Shown here piece by piece: positions 11,425 to 22,646 of a stretch of DNA of 64,000 bases. The translations under genes were made by a program, and so were the position numbers. This stretch comes from Symsagittifera roscoffensis. Its lineage: Eukaryota; Xenacoelomorpha; Acoela; Convolutidae. The notes below the pieces were generated by a model that worked only from the letters and a program-made list of their open reading frames with translations, was not told the origin of the DNA and did no database searches. Each line of letters opens with the position of its first letter. The first letter of the stretch is position 1. The stretch covers positions 40,728,672 through 40,792,671 of the forward strand of contig NC_087062.1 in NCBI RefSeq assembly GCF_963678635.1, in the 5' to 3' direction.

Positions 11425-13212
11425 TTATTTTATTAAAGGACTTAGGTAGACGAAAGAAAGACTAAAAAGTGAGAGGTATCAGGTTAGTAGCACACAGGCT
11501 AGGTATCAGTGACTGCACTGGTAACTTGCCTTCCAATAAGAACCAGACCAAAACAAAACAGGTCCGAACTCGGATATTCGCGACACTAAGTCTAAATTAA
11601 AAAGTGCGTGATTCATTGGTGTGGATTGTAACATAATACGTTTTTGGGAAAAGTGACTGCCCTGAGGATTTTAGTAGGCCTAGCTCGGGCAGTCCAAAGG
11701 CAGATAGGTAACATAGTACTCGGTGGGTGCAATAGACGCCCACTTGAGAAAATTACTGCCTTCAAAGTTTTGTCTGTTTGGTGCAGCACCGAGCAGGGAA
11801 AGCTTTTTCTTTAAAAGACAGGTTCGACTATTGTACTGCGACAGACTAAGAGCACATTACACGTACGTTTTTTTTCACAGAGGTATTCAAAGTCTGACAT
11901 TAAATATATATTTTGTTTTTTGATTTTAAATCAACATAAACTGTGCTTGATTGGGTAGTGAGTACACTATCTTTTAAATTGACTGATAACATCATATTGT
12001 GCTAGTTTTCAAATCTTACCACCTATAATCGGTTAGTGTGAATAAATTTTATACAAACTGTACTCTGATAACATACAGGGATTCGTGGTCACTATTTAAT
12101 AGAATCTTGTGAAAATTATTGTGTTGTGACATTATTATTGTTTATAAAACTATAAGGTCTCTAGCAATCGAGTTAAGTATAGGCATTAAAAAGTGACAAA
12201 TAGAGAATGAGTCTAGACAAGTCAAGGATACCAAAACGAGGTAATAGCTCTAGGAAATTTATACCTGAAAAGCAAAGAAAAACGATGACCGATCCTTTTG
12301 TGGATTGGATCAAGCGATCCCGGTCCGACAAAGGGGAGACGGTTTCAGGCAGAATGGTTGAAACGAGAAGTCAGAAGACCCCAGAAGAGCGAAAAGAACT
12401 GTTAGAAGTGGAGGTCAATACGGACCATACCATGAACGACAACCAGGAAGTAAATGGACTGGAAGGGAGAGGCAGAAGGCTGGCGAGTGAATCTACTCCG
12501 GTAGAACAAGGCCATGATTTTGCCACTTCCACCGGGACATTGGATCGAGAAGAGATGTCGGAACTGTCCGACATCTCAACTGAAGTAGCGACAACGAGAA
12601 GATCTCTGACAGACAACACTATGATGGCAGGTGGAACTGGGAAACAAACAAAGTCATCATCGTTCTCCGAAAGAATGAAGAACACCTTCGGAAACATCTT
12701 TCCATTCACCATGGGAGGAGGCGCAGGGAACGAAGTTGAATCACAGGAGGAAGAGGATGAAGAGGAGCAAGGGGACTTTGGATCTCAGGTCAGCATGAAT
12801 AGTTCGATCCAGGAGAACGAGGCATACGTCGGAAGAGAGACTGGAACCATGGACAAATTTGGTGTAGTGACAACGATAAGCAAAGAGGCAAACACACCGG
12901 GCCAGTCAAGAGACTTCGCGATTATGACAAATTCAGAGCTGCAAGCTGGGGAGAGTAGAAATAGAGAGCTGGGCAACGCATTGGCGGATCCTGAGGTAGA
13001 TAATGAAAAGACGTCGAGGCAGAGAGTCAAGGCCCGGATCTCGACCAGCACGAAGCTACCTGGGACCGACAGGGTTACACCGCCACTAGTAACGCCACTC
13101 GTGGATAACGGGGCAGCACTAGAAGAAGCTTTAAACAACATAGTGGACAGTTTAGGAGAACAAAATGAACAGATGTCAATAAGGATGAGTGAACTAGAAA
13201 GAGCAGTTCACA

Positions 13213-13882
13213 TTGAAAGAGAAAGTCTGCGGGAGGAAATAAACCGCAATAGACAAGAAGTTGGCAGGAGCGAAAAACGCTTGAAAGAAAGAACGGACGA
13301 GCATATGGCAAAGAACTTGTCGCGAATGACAAGAGAGGCGGAACAGCGAGAGTTACGCTTAAGAGACGACATGGAGAAGTTAAGAATTCAGCAAGAGCAG
13401 TCTCGTGGGACTCTTGACACAAAGATAAACGCAAAGATGGAGAGGCGAACTCAGGCTATCATGGATAGGTTGGACGGGCTACTAAGCAACAAGAGTGGAC
13501 CAAAAGAAGGAGAACCGAACTCGGGCGGTCCCAGCAGGGAACCGAGGGTGAACTTCAATGAACATCCAAAGAGGAAGACGTATGGATCCACTAGAGGCAG
13601 GGGCAGTTCATCAGGCTATGTCACAAGGGGTATTGGAGCATGGGGCCCGAACAGTAGAGCAAGTTCAACGGGGAACAGACAGACCTCTAACGAACGACCA
13701 ACGCAAGGCACACATGCGACTGGGAGAAGTGATTCCGGCAACAGGGGGTATGCAAGCCCGAGGAGGAGTCATGTGGAGCGATTCGGATTGCAGGGATGCA
13801 CCGCATACAGAGCCTTTGACGAGGTGTGAGGACACTCAGGCGGGACACTCAAGGGATGCTACGGCAATGGCCTCAGCATTTA
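13213..13882 (+). repeat. 670-bp repeat inside gag, first unit
   Basis: Repeated at 13883-14570 in copy 1 but present once in copy 2 (38881-39550). The first unit matches copy 2 almost exactly. The second is more different and carries about 18 extra bases near its end. Confidence 0.85.
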
Positions 13883-14570
13883 TTGAAAGAGAAAGTCTGC
13901 GGGAGGAAATAAACCGCAATAGACAAGAAGTTGGCAGGAGCGAAAAACGCTTGAAAGAAAGAACGGACGAGCATATGGCGAAGAACTTGTCGCGAATGAC
14001 AAGAGAGGCGGAACAGCGAGAGTTACGCTTAAGAGACGACATGGAGAAGTTAAGAATTCAGCAAGAGCAGTCTCGTGGGACTCTTGACACAAAGATAGAC
14101 GCAATGATGGAGAGGCGAACTCAGGCTATCATGGATAGGTTGGACGGGCTACTAAGCAGCAAGAGTGGACCAAAAGAAGGGGAACCGAACTCGGGAGGTC
14201 CCAGCAGGGAGCCGAAGGTGAACTTCAACGACCATCAAAAGAGGAGGACATATGGATCCACTAGAGGCAGGGGCAGTTCATCAGGCTATGCCACAAGGTA
14301 TAATAGAACATGGGGCCCGAACAGTAGAGCAAGTTCAAAGGGGAACAGACAGACCTCTAATGAACGATCAACGCAAGGGACACATGCGACTGGGAGAAGT
14401 AATTCCGGTAACAGAGGGCATGCAAGCCCGGGGAGGAGTCATGTGGGCCAAGGGGGAAACACTCACGGCGATTCGGATTGCAGCGATGCACCGCATACAG
14501 AGCCTTTGACAAGGTGTGAGGACACTCAGGCGGGACACTCAAGGGATGCTACGGCAATGGCCACAGCCTT
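13883..14570 (+). repeat. 670-bp repeat inside gag, second unit
   Basis: About 96 percent identical to the first unit. Its start coincides with the point where copy 1 and copy 2 cease to be nearly identical, so it marks the join between two different element copies. Confidence 0.85.
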
Positions 14571-15699
14571 TGAACCCCTAAACAGGTCTTTGGAGACATT
14601 CCTTACAAGGTTATCCAGAACCAATGAACGCAGTGAGAAGTCCAGAAGAGTCTTTAAGAAACCAAGATGCTATAAAGACGAATCTGATGGCTGTATTGAT
14701 ACCTGGATAGAGGTAATGAAACCGCATTTCGAGGAACATGACTTGTCGGAAAGACAGGAATGCAGTGCGCTCACCAGTAACTTGGAAGGGACAGCCCTGA
14801 ACTGTGTCATGGCCAAGAAGCAATATCAGCGTGACACAGCTGAAAAAATCTTCGAAATCTTGTTAAACCGTTTTGGATCAGGGGTGCAGGGGCACCAGGC
14901 GATGATGCGATTCGAGAAACGGAGGCAACGAGTGGATGAAACGATAGACAAGTTTCTAGATGACTTGGAAATGCTGAGAAGACGCAGCCAACGGATGAGT
15001 CAAACCGAAGGATGAACCTGGCAGTAGCCTCAAAATTCATCGATGGTGTGAAGAACGATGAACTTCGGACGATGCTGGCAACGCATTACACACCACTATC
15101 AACCAATGCGCCAACACCAGAGGAGTTGAGGCTCAAGTCAAAAGAATATCTTTTGTTGAAACCTCCTTCGAGATCTGGTTATTATAAGAACAATTATGGC
15201 AATTTTAACAACGGGCCAGCAAACCAAGGAAACAACTGGTACAAACCGAGGGTTGATATGGACAAGAGACGCTCTTGTGCCAATTGCAGTTCAACGGACC
15301 ATCATGTGTCAGCATGCCCAACTTACAAACAAGGCATGAAAGCAATAGGCTTTAGCCTCGAGGACGAAGATGCGTCAGAATTGGACCATGAGGTTTTTAT
15401 GAGAGGAGTAATTGCGAAATTCGGCCCGAGGTGTTTCTTTTGCAACTTGGAAGGTCATTGTAAATCAGATTGTCCGCAATTCTGGGATGCAGTGGCAGAC
15501 ATCGAGCATCCAAGGCATGAAGAAGCTTTGTCAGGAGTGAAAGCCAGCAAGGCTCGCCTGTTGAGTGAAGCGGAGGCACGCAGAAAAGATTAACCTCAAG
15601 AGCTGGCGGCAAAGAAAACGCAAGCGGTAACAGAAGAGACACGTGAACCGGAACCAGCAACTGCGGCTGATGACTTCAAGATCGATTATAGGGCAGCCG

Positions 15700-18600
15700 C
15701 GAGGGATGCTCTAAATAGAGTGCAGCAGGAACTGGTGACGAAACAGATCGAACAAAAAATGAAACTTGAACTGGAGAATGAGAAACTACAGGAGCAACTG
15801 AATACCTTCGAAGCAACGGAGGTCGAGGAGACTAAGGCACCAAGCAGTTTGAGCATGAAACTTAATGTGATCTCCGGTCAGAGGTTCGGCATGGTGCCAC
15901 AAGGAAGCAAGATACAGTCCATAATCTCAGTGGCTGGACATCAGGTAATCAGAAATCTGAGTGAACCATCCGAGTTCACTTTGATGCATTTGGACGCATA
16001 TGCAGATTATCTGAGGCAGGTGGAGCCACGCACTGAGTCGAGAGCTGTGCGAGCACTACTGACAACGGGTGGCCCTCGCATGAAGAAACTTCATGGACGC
16101 TACCTGGAGGTCTATGGGCCGTATCAAGTGATGCTGAACGTGGATGGAATCAGTATCTACACTAGGACTTATGTAACAACAGATAATGACCAAATGGGGC
16201 AGATCTATTTGGGTGAGGAGGAACTCAAAGTCCGCAGGATAGGCCATGACGCCATGATGGAACAAGATGCACTACACATTGGATATGAAGCAGATGTGAC
16301 CGCACATCTGCTCGACACCAACGGAACGAAAATCGGAGTTACAGGGCTTCTGGACACAGGAGCGGTAGTGAGTGTGATGCCGATAAAAACTTGGGAAAGA
16401 ATGGGCTTCACGAGGGAAGATCTAATTCCAACGAATCTCCGACTGGCCGCCGCCAATCGGGGAGCCATTTACGTAGCCGGAAGAACACCAACAACGGTCC
16501 TCCACATGGGAGGACGGGATCTTTGGATGAGCTTCCTGGTGGTAGAGAATTTGGACGACGCCGACCAATTCATGTTGCGCAGAGATTTTGCCAGGAATTT
16601 TGACTTGATGATTGACTTGAACAACGGTAAGATACGGATTAGAAACCCGGACCGGAAGTATGTTAAGAAACCAATTAATAGGATAATAGCAGACGAAAAC
16701 AAGGTACCAATTTTTTTAGATAGAAAAGTAAAACTACAGCCAGGACAAGCTGAAGTGGCAATTTTTAGAATGAGAAATTTAAACTCGTTAAGCGATAGTA
16801 AACAGGTTTGTTTAGTACCGAATCCAAATAGTCAGAGTTCGGTGATTTTAGGCCTGAGGCTTCTCGGTAACGCGAAACGGACTGTGTGTCAGTGGGTTAT
16901 TGAACACACTGGACACCACGGTTTCAATCCAGCGTGGAAAGAAGCTTGGTTACGCTTTGCCGATGAGGACCGACTATGAAGAGATACAAAACTTGAGGAA
17001 ACATAGTGTGAAAGACTGTCCTTATCATGCCAATAAAGATAAAATTTTAAAGAGGATTAATGAATTAAAATCTATTCATAAATTGTTTTCAATGAAACCC
17101 GAAACGGACGACGGCTTATCAAGCTGCTCGAATTTTCCGGAACGCCCCTCGTCATATGAACTAGAATCTGACAAACCGGTTTTGCAGAGATAGAACATTT
17201 AAAAGGGAAAATAGGTGAGGGAGATTTCGAAAAATTGCGGGACCTCCTAAATCGGAACGCAGATATATTTTCAAAACATGAGGCGGATATCGGTTGCTGT
17301 AATTTCGTCGAACACGAGATCGAACTTGAAGAGGGCGCCGTTCCCCATAGGGAAGGCGCAAGACGAATGACGCCACACAAGTCGGAAGCGTGCCGAGAGG
17401 AAATAGAAATGTTGCTTGAATACGACATGATAGAACCCTCGAAATCGCCACGGGCTTGCGGGGTAGTAATGGCGAAAAAGAAAGGGGGCAGCTTAGGTTT
17501 TGTTGCGACTTTTGTTACTTGAACGCGGTAACAATAAAAGATGCGTACCCGATACCGCGAATAGACGAGAGCCTCTCTACGCTTGGTGATGCCAAGTTCT
17601 TCACCACCTTGGACTTGTGTTCTGCCTTCTGGCAGGTCCCTCTGCGGAAGAAGGATAGAAAGAAAACCGGATTCGCGTGCGAATTGGGATTGTACCAGTG
17701 GAAGAGGATGCCCTTCGGCTTGTGCAATGCAACGGCCACTTTTCAAAGACTGATGGCTCAGGCTTTGACTAGAGTGACCAAGAAGTACGGGAATCTCGTG
17801 ATGTGTTACGTGGATGACGTAGTCATAGCGACACCGACCCTGGAAGACCACATTGATAGGCTCGATGAGGTCTTTGGATGCATGAAAAGAGCAGGCTTGA
17901 AGTGCAAGCCATCGAAATGTGAAATCTTTAGGGATGCAATCAAGTACCTGGGAAGAATGGTGGACAGGCATGGTGTGAGGCCGGACCCGGAAGCAGTAGA
18001 AGCAGTGTTGACATGGAAAGCTCCCAGAACGGACACACAGCTCCTGAGCTTCATAGGATTTGCCAATTACTACCGGGAGTTCATAAAAGGATATGCGGAC
18101 AAGGTGTATCCGATGCAGAAGCTGATGCGCAACAAAGGGAAGAAGTTCGAATGGAACGATGAGGCACAAGTTGCCTTCGAGAACATAAAGCGAGACATGC
18201 CTACAGAAAAGGGCATGTATGTTCTTGATACAGACGCATCGGTAGTAGCCATCTCAGGAATATTGCATCAAGAGCAAGAATGGAATGGGAGAACGGTTCT
18301 CCGTCCCATTGCATACGGCAGCAAGGTCTTGAGTGACACAGAGATGAAATATGGCGCACCAAAAGCAGAAATTTTTGCAGTAGTCACTTTCGTGGAAAAG
18401 CACCGTGCATACTTGGGGAGCGCTCCCTTCAAGTTACGCGTGGACAACAGAGCGTTATCCTGGTTGAAGACCTACTCGATGGATCAGAGTTATATTGGTA
18501 AATGGATAGTGAGATTGGATGGCTACCACATGATAATCGAGCACAGGATGCGTGACAAACACCAGAATGCTGACAGCCTCAGTAAAAAAACTGAGTTCTA

Positions 18601-21600
18601 TGAAAGATTGGAGCAGAAGCAAGCCAATAAAGCAGAAATAAAGGAGGGATTCTCGTTTCTGGACAAAGAAACTTATAAAGCGCTTCCCTTAACGAGATGG
18701 TTGGACAAGTCTGGACATCCAATTCCAGGACACCCTGAGTTACCTGTAGAGAAAGCAGCCGAGATAAAGATCCTATCCAAGGAGGACCCGGTCCCCTTGG
18801 ATCTGTTGCTGCGCTCAAATCTGGTCCAGCAAGAACTCTCTCGCATGGACATAAACAGCCTCTCATTATTGGATAAAACGGTGCAGGTCACACCGCAAGT
18901 GATGCGGATGCTGGGTGGATTGTTAGAAAGAGAAGTGACCAGAGATGACCCCGAGTGGACAGCAGCAGTGGCATCGCTAACAATCAGGGAGAAGATGAAG
19001 ATCATGCCGTCCAGACGACAACACGAAGAGAACGAGAGAGATTGTAGGACAATAGTTCAGCAACTAGTATCCTCAATACCCCACGAGATTTTAACCAGTA
19101 CTTCTTACGGACGGAAAGAACTGGGAAGCAGTACGCGAAGGAAAACCGTCACCTTTGTGGACCAGGATAAAGAAGGTGAAAAGGTAGAACAAAACCTGCT
19201 GCAAGAATGTTTGTTCGGGGAGACGAATGATGAGAAGAGCCAGCGAGTACAAGATCAACACCCGGGACAAGAAAGTTTGTCCGGGGAGTCTGAGATAGAT
19301 AAGAAAATTCCTGATGAGAAACAGGACCTGGAGAACAAGGTTTTGTCCGGGGAGTTCAGATGGATGCGAAGAAGGCACAGACATGATCTGGAGGAGCGCG
19401 CAGACTCCATCACAACCTCTTCAACAGATGACAATTCCCGAAACTCAGGAATGGACACCTATTCAGACAGGAACTCGAGCTCGGGATCAGAACTGTCCGA
19501 ACTAGCGATCCACACACTACTAGTGGAAACTCGGGCAAGGGATCTGGACAGAGAGGTGTACCAGGATCCTGACAGCGATCGCTACCTTATACCAAGCGAA
19601 AGAGTCTTTGACAACGCATCGGATGATTTTGAGACAATAGCGGTATCGAAACGTTCGATAAGTCTGTTGCCGCAGAAAGAGGTAGTCAGGACTGATCTTC
19701 AGCCGTTTAAACAAGAAACACAGCCGTTGGCGAAGATTTGGTGCGTTAAGATGGAAGAAGACACACACCAGCCCAATGAGCTGAATAGTCAGATGAGGGT
19801 TATGAAGACGTACTTGAAGGCGAGATACAGACTCTCGGATCTTCTCAGGACGCAGAGAAATGATCGCATGACAAGCAACCTGAAAAGGCGGATCGAGAAT
19901 GGTTCTCCGGATAAAGGGGACCTCGAGGAAGATAGTTATCGCATCCTGAGACAGTACTTCATGCAGAAGGAAGGGAGGTTATATTTGCACAAGGACGGGA
20001 TCGTGGCTTGCAAAAGAAGAGAGGAAGACAGAGTACTATACAAGTATAACGCGATAGTGTTACCGCAACTCTATCAGACAGAACTATTATTCAGGTCACA
20101 TGATCAGATGGGCAATCAGGGGATCGACAAAGTATATCAGAGGATCCTGAAGCGCTTCGAGTGGCCTGGGATGAAAAAGGCACGCGAGAAGTGGGTAACA
20201 GCATGTCTGTCATGCCAACAGGTCAAGGATCCAAGGAAGTTGCGATTTCCTTTACAATCGATCGAGTCGTCTGAATTCAACGAGGTGGTGCAGAGAGATC
20301 ACCAAAAGATATGCATGACAGACAATGGTTATAATCAGGTGTTGGTCATGATAGATCATTTTACGAAGTATGCAGAGGCCGTGCCCTGCATAACTGCCTC
20401 GGCGGAAGAGACATGCGACCACCTGATCAATACGTGGATAGCGAGACATGGTTTCCGATGACGTTTCAATCGGATAATGGAACAGCTTTCGTAGGAGAGC
20501 TTACGAAAGAGCTTATGAGACGCTCACAGGTTGCTCAGGCTCACTCCACGACATACCACCCTCAGACGAATGGCTTAGTGGAAAGACAGAATAGGACGTT
20601 AGTGTCGATGTTGAGAGTATATTGTTCCAGGTACATGACCGATTGGGACAGATACCTTCCGCAGGTAATGGGAGCATATAAGAGCACGCAACACTCCACC
20701 ACCGGAGTCAGTCCACACATGATGCTAACTGGACACGAGAAGTCATTTCAGAACGTTATACCACCGAAATGGACAAAAAAGCTCCTAAAAAGTGGAGGGG
20801 ACCCTTCATAATTACAGAGGTGCACCAGGAGGGACGCTTTTATAGACTGAGTACTGGCCGAGCCGCCCAGTACGAGAACATCAAGCCACACAATCCATCG
20901 ACAGAAGACTGGTGTATACCTGCGGGAATGGAAGAGGGGGATTATCTAATGATGGATCCTGCTTGTGAGGTCAACGAGAAGGGCACCAGGGAGAAGAACG
21001 ATGGAAACGAAGTCGTGGAGGAAGGAACGGATACACCGCTGGACCTGGATCCAAACGAGGTGATCGAAGCGGACGATGAAACCTTACCCTACGCAGAGGA
21101 GGATTGGCAGGATTCTGAACAGATAGAGGTTCGCAAGAACTTGGACCCGGATCTTCCGTCCACGATACAGACTCGTCAGAAGGACGGGACAAGACCCAGA
21201 AAGAAATACAATCCTTACGGTGACGACTTTGTAGTGGATAGGATAGATCTGAAGAAGATAGTGGAGGAAGTAGTGGGTCTAGAAGAAATAACTGTGTCAC
21301 AAGACATTGACATAGTCGATGATCACGACGATGAGTGGGTCGACGACCGGTCGAAACCCGAGGTAGAATTCGACCTCGAGCAACAGCAGTCATATGAACA
21401 AGACTTGACGAACCTGCGTGTCTTAGAGTGGCTGAACGAAATGACCTCGGACCCAGAGGAGACCAGCGTCACGATTCAAGACGTAGATCGTGAAAGCATG
21501 AAATACATCAAGACCGAACGAGATGATCCTTCATGGGCTGCCCAGGAAGGACGACTACTCATTCCAGCTTCTAACCTCGACTTGATACCCGGTATGCGGT

Positions 21601-22248
21601 CGACGGGGACGTCGATGGATATTTTTGTCCGGGGAGTGGGGGTAGGACTTACCCACACTGAAAACTTGATAATAAAAAAATTAAGAATAGCAAGAGAAAC
21701 AGGAGACTTAGAAGCAGAAACAGGCGAAGAGCCTAAGAAACCTGACATAGGCAAGAGTAGTTGAGTCATATTTTAACTTACCAAATGAATATTCAAGTAA
21801 CATAATACTAACAGACAGTGATTTCATACTCACAAACAGAACATGTGCGATAGCAATCACCGCAGACATGAGTTTTAGGACAGCATTAGCGGCAGATTTT
21901 AAGAGAGAATACAAAAACGTGGAATTCCTTTGGAAGCAAAGACCAGGGATAGGGGGCGTAGCGGCCTTACCTCCGGCGGCGTCACAGATACCGGGAAAAT
22001 ACCTTTGCTTCTTGTTAACGAGGGCGACGGAGAAGCAGCACGTGGACCCAGAAAACCTATTCTTGTCTTTGACGAGGCTGAGGGGCTTCCTCGTGGAAAT
22101 GGACGTGAAGGAGCTCTCGCTTCCAGTGTACGATCCAAACAGAGGACGACTGCATCCTCGGGAATTGTACGCGCTTGTACACATGATATTCTCTGATACT
22201 TATATACAAGTATATTTACATAAGAAATATTACTTAAGTATAGGCTGA
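15700..22248 (+). mobile_element. pol block of copy 1 (protease, RT, RNase H, integrase, macro-like tail)
   Basis: Aspartic protease with LLDTGA near 16350. Reverse transcriptase about 17400-18190 with the YVDD active site near 17810 and the RMPFGL segment before it. RNase H about 18200-18590 with the Asp, Glu and Asp positions and the DKHQNADSLS end. A linker of roughly 490 codons rich in acidic and Ser residues. Integrase from about 20090 with HHCC zinc binding, the first Asp in VMIDHFTKYAE, QSDNGTAF and the YHPQTNGLVERQN Glu. Then an acidic tail and a macro-domain-like segment. There is no chromodomain. Gypsy order (RT-RH-IN) is clear. Broken. Confidence 0.95.
21768..22248 (+). mobile_element. 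Macro-domain-like segment at the end of pol, copy 1
   Basis: The segment reads like an ADP-ribose-binding macro domain: AIAITADMSFRTALAADF in the position of the first ligand loop, then a GIGGVAALPP loop, a YLCFLLTRAT strand, a helix with LSLTRLRGFL, LSLPVYDPNRGRL at the second ligand loop, and a final VIF/MIF-type helix with a last beta strand. Domain length (about 140 residues) fits. It follows the acidic tail of the integrase region. Retroelement Pol with a macro domain is unusual. Confidence 0.6.
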
Positions 22249-22646
22249 GTGACGTGCGAGAGGTGTTAGGCTTAAGACTAAGTTGTATGTAATGTGTGAT
22301 ATGTGTGTTATGTTATGTTAGGTGTTAGGTTATTAAGATCGTGGGTAAGAAGGGGTTAGTGACCATGAAGAACTGAATGACGATCTTAGGAATAAATCCA
22401 AAGTTTGGACTGTCAAATCTTAGGTCAAATTCCAAAATTTTAGAGACCGATTTATATTAATAAATTTTAGGATAAATATCTTTTAATCTAAACTGTTTTT
22501 AAGTAAACTTTAACGATATATGTTAAGGTGAAATTGACAAGTGTGATATTTGTGACTTCTTTTCTAGATCCTGATTGATCATTTAATTGCTCACTTGAGT
22601 CAAAACTTTGAAATCAAATCAAATCGAATCGAACTTGAAGAACAGA
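22249..22646 (+). mobile_element. Spacer between pol and the second coding block, copy 1
   Basis: About 400 bp of AT-rich sequence with short TGTTATG/TTAGG-like runs near 22300-22335. It contains the acceptor-like site at 22549-22567 and the ATG context of the next block. Confidence 0.7.
22549..22567 (+). promoter_or_regulatory. Splice-acceptor-like site before the second block
   Basis: TTTGTGACTTCTTTTCTAG is a pyrimidine-rich tract ending in TAG, 80 bp before the ATG at 22647. It is conserved exactly at 47759-47777 in copy 2. Gypsy elements with a third gene are known to express it from a spliced message; use of this site is inference. Confidence 0.45.

Larger units (their letters stand above)
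9230..12206 (+). mobile_element. Noncoding leader of copy 1
   Basis: Three kilobases with no credible coding region. A possible tRNA primer site, TGGCGCTCCTGGGTG, lies at 9242-9256, 12 nt past the LTR and further off than usual, so it is weak. A GC-rich hairpin spans 9288-9329. Repeated stem-loop modules pair CCCTTC-type with GAAGGG or GGAGGGG-type segments, for example 9988 with 10051, 10472 with 10529, 11048 with 11084 and 11122 with 11168. The dense motif array at 11237-11424 is listed separately. Confidence 0.75.
4771..13882. repeat. Segmental duplication, unit 1 (HAT1 5' exons, LTR, leader, early gag)
   Basis: About 9.1 kb nearly identical (differences well under 1 percent by eye, a few short indels) to 30431-39550. 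It contains part of the large HAT1 intron, five HAT1 exons, the 5' LTR with its nested solo LTR, the whole leader and the first third of gag. Beyond 13882 the two element copies become clearly more different (a few percent), so this position is a real change in relationship and not only in coordinates. Confidence 0.85.
12207..15600 (+). mobile_element. gag block of copy 1
   Basis: The start at 12207 gives MSLDKSRIPKRG. Parts in order: a charged, acidic N-terminal region; a long coiled coil (about 13130-13450) rich in Arg and Glu heptads; an Arg-Gly-Ser-rich stretch (about 13560-13800); a Gypsy-type capsid region (about 14570-15100); and two zinc knuckles of the form C-x2-C-x4-H-x4-C near 15277-15318 and 15433-15474. 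The coiled coil and RG stretch occur twice because of the 670-bp repeat. Broken. Confidence 0.88.

Noticed and set aside
17072-18169. 365-codon minus-strand open frame opposite RT
   Set aside because: Shadow of the pol coding strand; the plus strand holds clear RT motifs and the minus translation has no recognisable features. The same applies to the other minus-strand frames across gag, pol and the second block.
22300-22340. TTAGG-like runs as telomeric repeat
   Set aside because: Only a few irregular units mixed with TGTTATG; no tandem hexamer or pentamer array.
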